In this document: piece after piece, positions 18,064-26,692 of the stretch
Numbering within the stretch: the first letter of the stretch is position 1
Layout: each line of letters begins with the position of its first letter
DNA from: JBFMFR01 sp040752025
GTDB lineage: Bacteria > Chloroflexota > Anaerolineae > Anaerolineales > UBA4823
Assembly (NCBI GenBank): GCA_040752025.1
Contig: JBFMFR010000001.1
Span: 186,001-250,000 of the forward strand
DNA length: 64,000 bases
Reading direction: 5' to 3'
Program-made: the position numbers and the translations under genes
Notes under the pieces: model-generated
What the model was told of the DNA's origin: nothing
The model's database searches: none
The model's input: the letters and a program-made list of their open reading frames with translations, nothing else

Positions 18064-19329
18064 TCAACCCCTGCCCTTCATCAAGCGGTATAGGGCCGGC
18101 CCAACCAGCCCTTTGAAAGTGCGCCCGCTGAGGGCCTGGTCCAGGTCAGCGATCAGGTCCTGGGGACTCTCCAGGCCGATGCTGGCGCGCAGGATGCCCT
18201 CGCCGGTCCAATGGCGGATGCGCGCCTTTTGCTCAGCGTCCAGGTAGGGGGCCGCGTCGATGTACAGGTCCGTGGGATAGTAGAACAGCAGGCTGTGGGC
18301 GTGGCCCAGCGAAGTGGCGTAGGCGAACAGGCGGATGCGCTCGGCCAGGTCGATGGCTGCGCCCAGCCCGCCCTTGAGCTGGAAGGTGAGCATGCCGCCA
18401 AAGGCGCGCATCTGGCGCCCTGCCAGGGCGTGGTGGGGGTGGCTCTCCAGGCCGGGGTAGAACACCCGGCTCACTTTAGGATGCGCCTCCAAAAAGCGCG
18501 CCACCTGCAAAGCGCTCTGGCTGTGCTGCTGCATGCGCAGCGGCAGGGTCGCCAGGCCGCGCAGCACCAGCCAGGCGTTGAAGGGGCTCAGCGCCCCGCC
18601 CAGGTGCACCAGCATCGCCTGGCGGATGCGCTGCACGCCGGCCTGCGGGCCGATGACCGCCCCGCCCAGGGCATCGCCGTGGCCGTTGAGGTACTTGGTC
18701 AAGGAGTGCAGCACGTAGTCGGCCCCCAGGGCCAGGGGGTGTTGCAAGGCCGGGCTGGCCCAGGTCGAGTCGACTGCCAGGGGTACCCCGGCGGCGTGCG
18801 CCAGCTCCGCCAGGGCCTGGATGTCGCTGATGCGCAGGATCGGGTTGGCAGGCGTCTCGGCGTAGATCAGGCGCGTGTTGGGACGCAAAGCCGCCTGCAC
18901 CTGCGCCAGGTCGCTGGTATCCACCAGGCTGACCTCGATCCCAAAGCGCGGCAGGTGCAGCCCAAACAGCTCCACCGAGCCGGCGTAGCACACCTCGCTG
19001 GCGATCAGGTGGTCGCCACTGCTCAGCAAGGTCAAAACCAGCGCCGAGACTGCTGCCATGCCGGAGGCGGTCACGACTGCGCCCAGTCCCTCCGGCGAGG
19101 CCGACTCCAGCGCTACCAGGCGCTGCTCCAGCGCTCGCAGCGTAGGGTTGCTCCAGCGCGTGTAGGCGTGCGGAGCGTCGGGCGACTCCAGCATCAGCGC
19201 CTCGAACAGTTTGGCGCCGAAGCCGGGCAGCTTGAAAGTGGTCGACATATGCAGCGGCAGGCGCAGCGCCCCGGTCTCGGGGTCGGCGCCTTCGCCGGCA
19301 TGTACGGCGAGGGTGTCGAATTCAGTCAT
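18064..19329 (-). CDS. Trans-sulfuration family PLP enzyme (cystathionine gamma-synthase/lyase-like)
   Basis: A 421-residue member of the Cys/Met metabolism PLP family. It carries TLAVHAGEGADPETGAL at the N-terminus, YTRWSNPT (56-63), VVTASGMAAVSAL (85-97), the PLP-contacting ETPANPILRISDI, and Schiff-base lysine K212 in LHSLTKYLNGHGDALGG. Family members perform gamma- or beta-elimination or replacement on cysteine, cystathionine, methionine or O-acyl-homoserine; the reaction cannot be fixed from sequence. AGAGGTACTT precedes the ATG. It is the last gene of the leftward arm of the corrinoid/MttB island, so a role in degrading the demethylated product is more likely than methionine biosynthesis. 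A second, distinct family member is encoded at 32709. Confidence 0.88.
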   Translation of the reverse strand: MTEFDTLAVHAGEGADPETGALRLPLHMSTTFKLPGFGAKLFEALMLESPDAPHAYTRWSNPTLRALEQRLVALESASPEGLGAVVTASGMAAVSALVLTLLSSGDHLIASEVCYAGSVELFGLHLPRFGIEVSLVDTSDLAQVQAALRPNTRLIYAETPANPILRISDIQALAELAHAAGVPLAVDSTWASPALQHPLALGADYVLHSLTKYLNGHGDALGGAVIGPQAGVQRIRQAMLVHLGGALSPFNAWLVLRGLATLPLRMQQHSQSALQVARFLEAHPKVSRVFYPGLESHPHHALAGRQMRAFGGMLTFQLKGGLGAAIDLAERIRLFAYATSLGHAHSLLFYYPTDLYIDAAPYLDAEQKARIRHWTGEGILRASIGLESPQDLIADLDQALSGRTFKGLVGPALYRLMKGRG

Positions 19330-19358
19330 AAGTACCTCTTGGGAGAACTGGGCAACAA

Positions 19359-19397
19359 GGCAACCAGGTAATCCGGAAGCCTGATTACCTGGTTGCC
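19359..19397. repeat. Perfect 15-bp inverted repeat between two genes of the leftward arm
   Basis: GGCAACCAGGTAATC (19359-19373) and GATTACCTGGTTGCC (19383-19397) flank CGGAAGCCT. It lies in the 74-base gap between the symporter and the PLP-enzyme gene and could attenuate or stabilise the transcript. No T-run follows in the leftward direction. Confidence 0.6.
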
Positions 19398-19403
19398 TGA
19401 TCC

Positions 19404-20786
19404 CTAATTATCTGTTTGCTTTTCCGCCAACTCATCCAGCAACGCCTTATGACTGGCGCGCGTGATGGGGTAGAACCAGGCGCAGGCCATCGAGAGCAGC
19501 AGCAGGATAGCTGGGATAGGCCCGGCGAAGAAGCGGATAGCCTGCACAGCCCTTTCCGGCTGCTGCGGCAAAGCATTGGCAACGCTGGGGTTGATGTAGC
19601 CCGCCCAGGCCAGGGCCTGGCCCATGGCCCAGATGGCCGCCCCGGTGGCCAGCTTCTGGAAGAAGGAGGCAAAGGCATAGTACGAGCCCTCCCGGCGCTG
19701 GCCGGTGCGAGCCTGGTCGTATTCGACGATGTCGGGCACCATCGCCCAGGGGATCACGTAGGCCGTGGCGATGCCCGCCCCGGCCAGGGCTGCCAACACG
19801 TAGGCCAGGCCGACCTGCTCCGGGCGCAAGGCGAAAATGCCCAGGAGCACCACGATCCAGGTGGCGGTGCCCAGGATGAATGCCCGGCGCTTGTCCAGCG
19901 TGCGCGCCAGCCAGACGGTGAGCGGGATAAACAGGATGGCCGAGCCCTGGGCCGCCAGGACGAAGTAGTTGGCCTGGTCGGGCACGCGCAGGTAGTAGTT
20001 GGCGAAATACACCAGTACGGCCGCCAGGATGCTGGCAGTCGTCCAACTGAGCAGGTACAGGCCCATCACCAGGCGGAAGGGGCCGTTGCTCAAGGTGGCC
20101 TTGAGCGCTTCTCCTACCGGCAGCGGTGCGGGCAGTTCTTCCGCTGGCCGTTCGCGGGTTACTTTGAACACCACCAGCGGCGGGATGATCGAGATCAGGC
20201 CCAGTCCCAGGCCGAGCAGGCCATACAGCAGGCGCGGCTCCGAAATGTACCAACCCAGGACGGTAGCCAGGATGATCGCTCCCAGCGTGCCGGAGATCGA
20301 GAAGACCATGCGGTAGCCGTTCAGCGAAGAACGCTCATCGTAATCGCTGGTCATCTCGGGAGTCAGGGCGTTGTAGCCCACGTGCACCAGTGTGAAAACC
20401 GTGTCGAACAGGATGAAGGTCAGGGCGTAATAGACCGCCAGGCCGAAGGCCCCCAGGGGAGGCACCAGCCACATGAGCATGAAGCTGAAGCCCAGCGGCA
20501 GCGCCCCGAAGAGCAGCAGCACCCGCCGCCGCCCCCAGCGCGAGCGGATGCGGTCCGAGATCAGGCCGAAGAGCGGGTCATTGATAGCATCCCAGATGCG
20601 GCTGGCACCCACCGCCCAGCCAGCGTAATCCGGGCGCAGCCCAGCCACATCGGTCAGGAAGTACAACTGGAAGAACATGATGATCGCCAGCGGGATGCTG
20701 GTGCTCAGGTCGCCGGTGCTGAAGAGTAGCTTCAGGCGCAGCGGCAGCCGGTCTTGGGTGGGAGGCGTGGCAGTGCTGGTGTGCAT
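19404..20786 (-). CDS. MFS transporter, glycoside-pentoside-hexuronide:cation symporter type
   Basis: A 460-residue protein with about 12 membrane helices. The loop SDRIRSRWGRRRVLLLFGA (about 58-76) matches the GPH signature between helices 2 and 3, and the domain starts with LKLLFSTGDLSTSIP typical of the family. GPH symporters move sugars and small organic acids or betaine-like solutes with Na+ or H+. AGGAAGG precedes the ATG. The gene lies between an MttB-type methyltransferase and a PLP enzyme in one transcription unit, so it probably imports a substrate, or exports a product, of the demethylation pathway. The specific solute is unknown. Confidence 0.87.
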   Translation of the reverse strand: MHTSTATPPTQDRLPLRLKLLFSTGDLSTSIPLAIIMFFQLYFLTDVAGLRPDYAGWAVGASRIWDAINDPLFGLISDRIRSRWGRRRVLLLFGALPLGFSFMLMWLVPPLGAFGLAVYYALTFILFDTVFTLVHVGYNALTPEMTSDYDERSSLNGYRMVFSISGTLGAIILATVLGWYISEPRLLYGLLGLGLGLISIIPPLVVFKVTRERPAEELPAPLPVGEALKATLSNGPFRLVMGLYLLSWTTASILAAVLVYFANYYLRVPDQANYFVLAAQGSAILFIPLTVWLARTLDKRRAFILGTATWIVVLLGIFALRPEQVGLAYVLAALAGAGIATAYVIPWAMVPDIVEYDQARTGQRREGSYYAFASFFQKLATGAAIWAMGQALAWAGYINPSVANALPQQPERAVQAIRFFAGPIPAILLLLSMACAWFYPITRASHKALLDELAEKQTDN

Positions 20787-20819
20787 AGGGTCACCTTCCT
20801 GGTGTCTCGGGGATGCCGG

Positions 20820-22304
20820 TTACAACTGGTCCCAATTTTGATTTTCTTCCAGCTCGCTGCCATAGAAAGTTTCCAGCGGGCGCGTGGCGGCTGCCTGGCG
20901 GAAAGCTTCCAATTCTTTCTCTGTCGCAGGGTCAAGCTGGCGCGGCTGGTGCTTTTCCAGGATCTGGCGGGCGCGCTGGCGGGCGTAATCCAGGGCGCTG
21001 CGGCTGCCGGCCTTCTCCCAGGCTTCGTAAGGCTCACGCGGCAGCAGGCTGGGGATGTAATGTTCCTTGCGATAGTGCTCCACCGTGTGCGTTTCGGCCA
21101 GGTAGTGCCCGGTGTAGTTGATCTGGCGGATCAGGTCCACGGCCAGGGTATCGTCATTGACTTCGATGCCGCGCCCCATGCGCAGCGCCATGCCGCACAG
21201 TTCGTCGTCCAGCACCAGCAGGGCGTCGCTTTCCATCATCGAGCTGTCCAACGTCCCGGCGCAGGTGATGAAATCCACGCCAGCCAACACGGCTGGCAGC
21301 AGGGTAGCCGTGCGTTCAATGCCGGCCTGCACGTCTTCCAGCTTGGACTCGGTCGTGCCGCCCACGCTGCGGCAGGGCAGGCCGTAATAACGCGCCATCT
21401 GGGCCGAAGCAGCCGTGATCAGGCCGGTCTCCACCGAACCCAGGGCCACCGTCCCCAGGCGCATGTTGGCGATGGTCGAGACGGTTCCATACAACACTGG
21501 CGTACCGGGGCGATAGATCTGCGCCAGGGTGATGTGCGCCAGGATGGCGGCGTTCTCCTGGGCGACCAGCCCTGCCAGGGTAGCCGGCGCGGTGGCGCCG
21601 GCGATGGCCTCCGGCGACATGGCCAGCGGCTGGCCGTAATCGGCGCAGATCAACATGCCTTCGATCTGCATCTGTACCATTTGCAGCGGGCTGACCACCG
21701 AGCAGATGGCGAAGAAGCGCGGCCGCTGGCGCAGTTCGTCTTTACCGCCCACCGCAATCGCCATCATGCGCATCATGTCCAGGGTGGGCAGGTAGCCGTA
21801 GCAGCCCATGCCAAATGGCTTGCGGCTGTTGTGCGCCCAGGCCCAGATCGACTCGGTGTGGATGGTGGTCATGGGGATATCGTTGGGCCAGATATCCATC
21901 TGAGAGTTGTGGATGTGCTGGCAGCCATCGATCAACTGGATGTGGCGGATGGTGTCAGCCATGTTGGTGGGGCGGCGCTGGCCGGTCTCCAGGTCGATGA
22001 TGCTGGTCGGTGTGCCCAAAGCGGCGAAGTTCACCTGCCCGCCGCCCACTTCCATGTGGAAACTGCCATCAATGCCGTACAGGTTGAACTGGCTGGGGGC
22101 CTGCTCGACCGCCCAGCGCACCAGGCTTTCTGGCAGGCGCACGCAATGCGCCTGCTCGTCCACCTGGGCGCCTGCCTGCCGGAAAATGTCGAGTGCCTTT
22201 TTATACTCGACCTTGACGCCTACCTCAGCCAGGATCTGCATCGAGGCAGCGTGGATGCGCTCGACCTCAGCCTGGCTCAAAACTTCAAAGCGCGCTGTTT
22301 TCAT
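20820..22304 (-). CDS. MttB-superfamily (trimethylamine methyltransferase-like) corrinoid methyltransferase, paralogue 1
   Basis: A 494-residue protein of the MttB superfamily. Typical segments are SQAEVERIHAASMQILAEVG at the start, INRL-like and IDGCQHIHNSQ regions, PLQMVQMQIEGMLICADYG, and the C-terminal EHYRKEHYIPSLL and ILEKHQPRQL. The frame is uninterrupted, with no in-frame amber codon, so this is the pyrrolysine-free class that acts on quaternary amines such as glycine betaine, proline betaine or carnitine. AAGGAG nine bases upstream supports the ATG. It would transfer a methyl group from substrate to the corrinoid protein encoded at 23286, with the methyl-THF enzyme at 22410 completing the route. 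Its substrate is not known. Confidence 0.9.
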   Translation of the reverse strand: MKTARFEVLSQAEVERIHAASMQILAEVGVKVEYKKALDIFRQAGAQVDEQAHCVRLPESLVRWAVEQAPSQFNLYGIDGSFHMEVGGGQVNFAALGTPTSIIDLETGQRRPTNMADTIRHIQLIDGCQHIHNSQMDIWPNDIPMTTIHTESIWAWAHNSRKPFGMGCYGYLPTLDMMRMMAIAVGGKDELRQRPRFFAICSVVSPLQMVQMQIEGMLICADYGQPLAMSPEAIAGATAPATLAGLVAQENAAILAHITLAQIYRPGTPVLYGTVSTIANMRLGTVALGSVETGLITAASAQMARYYGLPCRSVGGTTESKLEDVQAGIERTATLLPAVLAGVDFITCAGTLDSSMMESDALLVLDDELCGMALRMGRGIEVNDDTLAVDLIRQINYTGHYLAETHTVEHYRKEHYIPSLLPREPYEAWEKAGSRSALDYARQRARQILEKHQPRQLDPATEKELEAFRQAAATRPLETFYGSELEENQNWDQL

Positions 22305-22333
22305 CGGTGAGTTACTCCTTTGACCATTTTACG

Positions 22334-22364
22334 AACACGCCCCACTGGCGGAGTGGGGCGTGTT
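22334..22364. repeat. Perfect 13-bp hairpin between methyltransferase genes
   Basis: AACACGCCCCACT (22334-22346) pairs with AGTGGGGCGTGTT (22352-22364) around GGCGG. In the leftward transcript it sits just upstream of MttB paralogue 1, so it may tune expression within the operon. The T-run lies on the plus strand, the wrong side for leftward termination. Confidence 0.6.
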
Positions 22365-22409
22365 TTGGCGATGCTTAATCAAATGTCGGTTATCACAGAA
22401 CCGGGTGGG

Positions 22410-23267
22410 TCACCCGGCGGCCTGAGAGCGTTTGCGGAAGGCCTTGATCCAGCGCATAGCATATTCGTCGCGGCCCATGAGCAGGTCGCAGGCCAGCAGC
22501 GTAGTCTGGATTTCGGGCACCGTCGGATCGGTGATGGCAATGGTCAGCCCTCTGGCGATAGCCAAAGCCAGGTAAGCCACGTTGATGATCTTGCGATCCG
22601 GCAACCCAAAGGAGACGTTGCTGGCTCCCAGGTTGAGGTTGACGCCCAACTCCTGGCGGATGAGCTGCAAAGAATCGAGGGTGATGCGCCCGGCCTGGTG
22701 GTCGGCGCCTACCGTCAGCGCCAGGCCGTCGATGATCACATCCTGCGGCGGGATGCCGTAATCGCCGGCCCGCTGAACCAGCTTGCGAGCCACGGCCAGG
22801 CGCGCTTCCGGCGTAGGCGGGATGCCGCTCTCGTCAGTGATCACGCCGATGACCGCCGCACCGTGTTTGCCGGCCAGGGGCAGGACCCTGGACATCATTT
22901 CTTCTTCTGCAGTGGTTGAATTGATCAGCGCCTTGCCGGGGTAGACCGACAGGGCAGCTTCCAACGCCAGCGGGTTGGCCGTATCGAAACACAGGGGAAC
23001 GTTGACCACTTCCATCACCGCCTGAGCCGCGCCGCGCAGCAGTGCAGGCTCATCGCCGCCAGGAATGCCGGCGTTGACATCCAACACCTGGGCGCCAGCC
23101 TCTACCTGGCGACGAGCGTCTTCCTGCACGACCGAGTAATCGCCCTGGGACATACTCTCGGCCAGCTTCTTGCGCCGGGTGGGGTTGATGCGCTCGCCGA
23201 TGATCGTGAAGGGCCGCTCCGGGCTGATCACGACTTTGGTATCTTTGAAAGACAGTTCGGTTTCCAT
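22410..23267 (-). CDS. Methyltetrahydrofolate:corrinoid methyltransferase (MtgA/AcsE-like)
   Basis: A 285-residue single-domain TIM barrel of the pterin-binding (MetH domain 2, AcsE, MtvA, MtgA) family. Visible motifs are FTIIGERINPTRRKKL (20-35), the metal-free pterin-binding VLDVNAGIPGGDE (about 62-74), CFDTANPLALEAAL, LINSTTAEEE and the late GASNVSFGLPDR loop. It is expected to move the methyl group between methyl-corrinoid protein and tetrahydrofolate. It begins 18 bases after the corrinoid gene and precedes MttB paralogue 1. This makes a complete three-component demethylase set: substrate methyltransferase, corrinoid protein, THF methyltransferase. Confidence 0.92.
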   Translation of the reverse strand: METELSFKDTKVVISPERPFTIIGERINPTRRKKLAESMSQGDYSVVQEDARRQVEAGAQVLDVNAGIPGGDEPALLRGAAQAVMEVVNVPLCFDTANPLALEAALSVYPGKALINSTTAEEEMMSRVLPLAGKHGAAVIGVITDESGIPPTPEARLAVARKLVQRAGDYGIPPQDVIIDGLALTVGADHQAGRITLDSLQLIRQELGVNLNLGASNVSFGLPDRKIINVAYLALAIARGLTIAITDPTVPEIQTTLLACDLLMGRDEYAMRWIKAFRKRSQAAG

Positions 23268-23285
23268 GAGGAATCCCCGCAGCGA

Positions 23286-23912
23286 TCAGGCTAACAACTG
23301 GCGCACGACGCGCGTGGCGCTGGAGGCATCCGGTGCAAAAGCATCGGCGCCGATCTGCTGAGCGTAGGCATCGGTGACAGGCGCCCCGCCGATGATCACC
23401 TTGACCTGATCGCGCAGGTCGGCCGACTGCAAGGCATTGATGGTTTGCTGCATGTTGACCATGGTGGTGGTCAGCAGAGCGGACATACCGATGATCTGCG
23501 CCCCATCGCGGGCGGCCTGGACGAAAGCGTCGGGGGAGACATCCGTGCCCAGGTCCTTGACTTCGAAACCCGCGCCTTCCAACATCATCGCCACCAGGTT
23601 CTTGCCAATATCATGCAGGTCGCCCTTGACCGTGCCAATGGCAACCTTGCCAGCCGCCTTTATACCGCTCTCAGCCAGGTAGGGCTTGAGAAGCAACAAA
23701 CCGGCCTGCATCGCCCGGGCGGCGATGAGCATCTCGGGCACAAAGAAATCGCCTTCTTCGAAGCGACGGCCGACTTCATCCATCGCCGCGATCAAAGATT
23801 TATTCAGGAGTTCATCGGCTGAAATGCCGTCCTGCAAAGCGGCGCGCACCCCGGCCTCCACGGCAGGGGCCTGTCCATCGATCACGTTTTGGTAGATTTG
23901 TTCCAAGCTCAT
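23286..23912 (-). CDS. Methyltransferase cognate corrinoid (B12-binding) protein
   Basis: A 208-residue corrinoid protein. The helical cap domain (1-85) starts MSLEQIYQNVIDGQ. The Rossmann-like B12 domain carries the cobalt-ligating histidine H100 in GDLHDIGKNLVAMMLEGAG, followed by VxxLGTDVSPD and the GGAPVTDAY loop for the cobalamin tail. The ATG at 23912 follows AGAGGCAAC and matches the family start; an upstream in-frame ATG at 23969 adds 19 unlikely residues. It is the only corrinoid protein in the window, so all three MttB paralogues may use it as methyl acceptor. Family members are cytoplasmic methyl carriers. Confidence 0.93.
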   Translation of the reverse strand: MSLEQIYQNVIDGQAPAVEAGVRAALQDGISADELLNKSLIAAMDEVGRRFEEGDFFVPEMLIAARAMQAGLLLLKPYLAESGIKAAGKVAIGTVKGDLHDIGKNLVAMMLEGAGFEVKDLGTDVSPDAFVQAARDGAQIIGMSALLTTTMVNMQQTINALQSADLRDQVKVIIGGAPVTDAYAQQIGADAFAPDASSATRVVRQLLA

Positions 23913-24005
23913 GGGGTTGCCTCTTGTTTTGCTTTGAATTTTTGTGAGATCTAGATCATTATCGTTCAAGTCACCAGCAGTTCCGCTGAGGAAAACCGCT
24001 GCATT

Positions 24006-24692
24006 TCAAACAGTGTCCAGGTGCCATGAGGCCGCTTCCTCGTCCAGTACCATATCGAGGATCGCATCACGGGAAGTATCGATATCATCGAGCAAGGCCT
24101 GTCGAGCAGCATCTACATCGTGGTTCAGGAGCGCATCAACGATGCGAGCGTGTGTCACCTCCTGGGATTTACCTGCATGGCGCAGCACCATGAAGCGCGC
24201 CAGGCGGTCCATCAGGTGCCCCAGCATCATGGCCAATTCCTGATTGCCCGAAGTCTGAGCCAGCAAATAGTGAAAATTCCTGTTTTCATCTGTATAGCGA
24301 TCATAAGACTCGTCATCATCCCCCGTGTAACCGGCATGCACATTGTGTAAGGCGGCGATCTGTTCCTCAGTAATGCGCAACGCGGCGCGCTCAATCGCTG
24401 CAACTTCCAAGATTTTACGCAAATCCATCATATCGCGCAGTTCTTTCAGCGTAATGCGGGCCACAAAATAGCCAGAACGCGGTTTTATCGTAACCAGGCC
24501 TTCCTGATCGAGCATCTGCAAGGCATCCCGCACAGGCGTGACACTGGTTTCGTAGCGGTGAGCTAGTTCTTCCACATCCAGGCGCTCGCCTGGGCGGCAG
24601 TGCCCCATGATAATGGCGCGGCGCACTTCGCGGTAAATGCGCGTCTTTGAAGTGTCACCCAGTGACGAGGATGAAGCATCCGATGGATTCAT
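24006..24692 (-). CDS. GntR-family regulator with FCD ligand-binding domain
   Basis: A 228-residue regulator. The N-terminal winged helix (about 17-80) reads YREVRRAIIMGHCRPGERL, then ELAHRYETSVTPVRDALQML and GLVTIKPRSGYFV, all typical of GntR. The C-terminal ~140 residues form an all-helical FCD domain with spaced metal/ligand histidines and aspartates (LRKILEVAAIERAAL, FHYLLAQTSGNQEL). FCD regulators usually bind carboxylated ligands and repress catabolic operons. It is the first gene of the leftward arm and is divergent from the ABC transporter operon, so it most likely controls both directions from the intervening 213 bases. Confidence 0.92.
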   Translation of the reverse strand: MNPSDASSSSLGDTSKTRIYREVRRAIIMGHCRPGERLDVEELAHRYETSVTPVRDALQMLDQEGLVTIKPRSGYFVARITLKELRDMMDLRKILEVAAIERAALRITEEQIAALHNVHAGYTGDDDESYDRYTDENRNFHYLLAQTSGNQELAMMLGHLMDRLARFMVLRHAGKSQEVTHARIVDALLNHDVDAARQALLDDIDTSRDAILDMVLDEEAASWHLDTV

Positions 24693-24715
24693 TTCCTAGT
24701 TATTTTATCACATGA

Positions 24716-24786
24716 TACCTCCAATTGCAAGAATTGAGATATCAGATGAGGCAATACTTGACAATTGATATATTAGATGCTATTAT
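24716..24786 (+). promoter_or_regulatory. Divergent control region: near-consensus promoter and candidate GntR operators
   Basis: TTGACA (24758-24763), 17-base spacer and TATTAT (24781-24786) make a near-consensus promoter for the rightward arm. A 15-base direct repeat, TTGAGATATCAGATG (24734) and TTGATATATTAGATG (24765), matches at 13 of 15 positions with a 31-bp period; the second copy fills the spacer between -35 and -10. A palindrome TATCACATGATA lies at 24716-24727, near the regulator start. Binding there would block RNA polymerase. The operator assignment is inference. The leader to 24906 is otherwise featureless. Confidence 0.65.
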
Positions 24787-24905
24787 TAATATACCTAAAC
24801 GTATTTCTGATACATGCAATGAGCCTTCCCCCTTCCCAACCCTTTCCCTATGCCTGAGCAAAAAACGCCGGGCAATCTTCTAAACTCACCTGGAGGAGTA
24901 TGCCA

Positions 24906-26588
24906 ATGAAACCCAATAAAATGCACCCGCTGATTCCGGAAGCACAAGAGATGCTGCGCAAGGGGCAGATATCCCGCCGCGATTTCCTGCGCTTCTCCAC
25001 CTTGCTGGGCCTGTCGCTGACCAGCGCCAGGTTCCTGGCAGCCTGCGCGGCCCAAGAAACAGCCGCGCCGCAGCCTACCAGCGCCCCGACACAGCCTGCA
25101 CCGACCGAAGTACCGAAGCCCACAATCGTACGTGGCGGTACATTGCGCGCCGCCACGCGCGTCGAGCGCGTCGACCACCCGGCGCGCTTCTCGCTGGTCA
25201 GCCAGTCGCACGCCTGGCGACACGTCTTCGATTACCTGACCTATACCGACCCCCAGGGCGTCACCCATCCTTATCTATTGGATAAGTGGGAAGCCAGCGA
25301 CGATCTGCTGACCTGGACGCTCACCCTGAAGAAAGGCATCAAGTTCAGCAATGGCAGCGAGTTCACCGCTGACGATGTGATCTTTAACTTCCAGCAGTGG
25401 CTGGACAAAGACGTTGGCTCCTCCCTGCTGGGCGCGATGAGCTACCTGACCAAGGAAGGCGTGACCAAGAAAGACGATTACACCGTGCTGTGCGCCTTCA
25501 GCAGCCCGTCCATTTTCCTGCCCGAGCACCTGTTCCAGTACCCGGCCGCCATCCTGCCCAAGACCTTCGGCGGTGACATCACCCGTGAGCCGGTCGGCAC
25601 CGGCGCTTTCGACATGGTCGAATACGTGCCCGCCGAGCGCTGCCGCCTGGTAGCTCGCAAGGATTACTGGCGCAACGGCGAAGATGGCAAGCCTCTGCCG
25701 TACCTGGATGAGATCATCATGGTGCAGCTTGGCGAGGACCGCGCCGCTGACCTGGCAGCCATGCAAAGCGGCCAGGTGGATACGATCATCGAGCCGCCCG
25801 TCTCGATTTGGGAAGCGCTCAAAGACGCGCCCAACCTGTCGGTCATCTCCACCCCCACTGCAGCCACGCGCGTCCTGCGCATGCGCGTCGACCAGGATCC
25901 CTGGACGGACAACCGCGTGTGCCAGGCGCTCAAGCACTGCCAAAACCGCGAGAAAATCCTGGCCGTGGCGCTGCAGAACCAGGGCACCATCGGTAACGAC
26001 AGCCACGTTGCACCGGCTCACCCCGAATACGTCGAAGTTCCGCCTTACCCATTCGACACCGCCAAGTCCAAGGCCTTGCTGGCCGAGGCCGGCCTGGCCG
26101 ACGGTGTGACGGTCGAACTGGTGGTGCCGAGTGATTGGCCCGAATCGATGGCCTACGCCCAGGCGCTCAAAGAAGATGCCGCAGCGGGTGGTTTCACCAT
26201 CAACCTCAAAACTATGCCTGCTTCCCAGTACTGGGACGGCTGGACCGAATGGAACCTGGGCATCACCTGGTGGGCGCACCGCACCCTGGCGCCCATGCTG
26301 CTGCCGCTGGCCTACATCGCTGGCGAAGATGGCAAACCGGTGCCCTGGAACGAGACACGCTGGGTCGATGAGGAATTCAGCTCGATCCTCAAGGAAGCTG
26401 AAGGCACCCTGGATCTGGGCAAGCGACGCGAACTGGTCGGCAAGCTGGAGGTCATCCAGAAGGAGCGCGGCTCGGTGTGCATCCCGTTCTTTATGAACGT
26501 GTGGAAGATCTACGATAAGAAGATTCACGGGATTGTACCCTCGCCGGAAGAATACGCTATTTTCCACGAAACCTGGAAAGAGGCCTGA
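24906..26588 (+). CDS. Peptide/nickel-class (family 5) ABC substrate-binding lipoprotein with Tat signal
   Basis: A 560-residue solute-binding protein. The N-terminus has the twin-arginine motif SRRDFLR followed by a hydrophobic stretch and a lipobox-like FLAAC, so it is probably exported by Tat and lipid-anchored. The Pro/Thr-rich linker that follows is common in this genome. The mature part has family-5 features such as GGTLRAATRVERVDHP, TWTLTLKKGIKFSNG and FTADDVIFNFQQW. ATG 24906 is preferred over 24900 because GGAGGA would be only two bases from the latter. It delivers ligand to the permease genes at 28273 and 29593, though an MttB gene intervenes. Ligands of this class include peptides, opines and betaine-like compounds. 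Confidence 0.9.
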   Translation: MKPNKMHPLIPEAQEMLRKGQISRRDFLRFSTLLGLSLTSARFLAACAAQETAAPQPTSAPTQPAPTEVPKPTIVRGGTLRAATRVERVDHPARFSLVSQSHAWRHVFDYLTYTDPQGVTHPYLLDKWEASDDLLTWTLTLKKGIKFSNGSEFTADDVIFNFQQWLDKDVGSSLLGAMSYLTKEGVTKKDDYTVLCAFSSPSIFLPEHLFQYPAAILPKTFGGDITREPVGTGAFDMVEYVPAERCRLVARKDYWRNGEDGKPLPYLDEIIMVQLGEDRAADLAAMQSGQVDTIIEPPVSIWEALKDAPNLSVISTPTAATRVLRMRVDQDPWTDNRVCQALKHCQNREKILAVALQNQGTIGNDSHVAPAHPEYVEVPPYPFDTAKSKALLAEAGLADGVTVELVVPSDWPESMAYAQALKEDAAAGGFTINLKTMPASQYWDGWTEWNLGITWWAHRTLAPMLLPLAYIAGEDGKPVPWNETRWVDEEFSSILKEAEGTLDLGKRRELVGKLEVIQKERGSVCIPFFMNVWKIYDKKIHGIVPSPEEYAIFHETWKEA

Positions 26589-26628
26589 TCAGGCGCAGCG
26601 CAAGTCTGCACGCCAAACCATAACAAAC

Positions 26629-26663
26629 GGGGAGTGCACGGGTACGATACCCGTGCACTCCCC
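26629..26663. terminator. Perfect 16-bp hairpin after the binding-protein gene
   Basis: GGGGAGTGCACGGGTA (26629-26644) pairs with TACCCGTGCACTCCCC (26648-26663) around CGA. Placed after an abundant binding protein, it may act as a 3'-stabiliser with partial termination, lowering expression of downstream permease genes. Confidence 0.65.
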
Positions 26664-26692
26664 TACCTAAAAAACTTGTACGAGGCCAAAGA

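Noticed and set aside
18211..19371. 386-codon plus-strand frame opposite the PLP-enzyme gene
   Set aside because: Antisense shadow with His/Gln/Ala/Arg-biased composition typical of high-G+C complements.
20754..22310. 518-codon open frame on the plus strand opposite MttB paralogue 1
   Set aside because: It is the antisense shadow of a well-supported gene; the translation is low-complexity, rich in His, Gln and Gly, and has no RBS.
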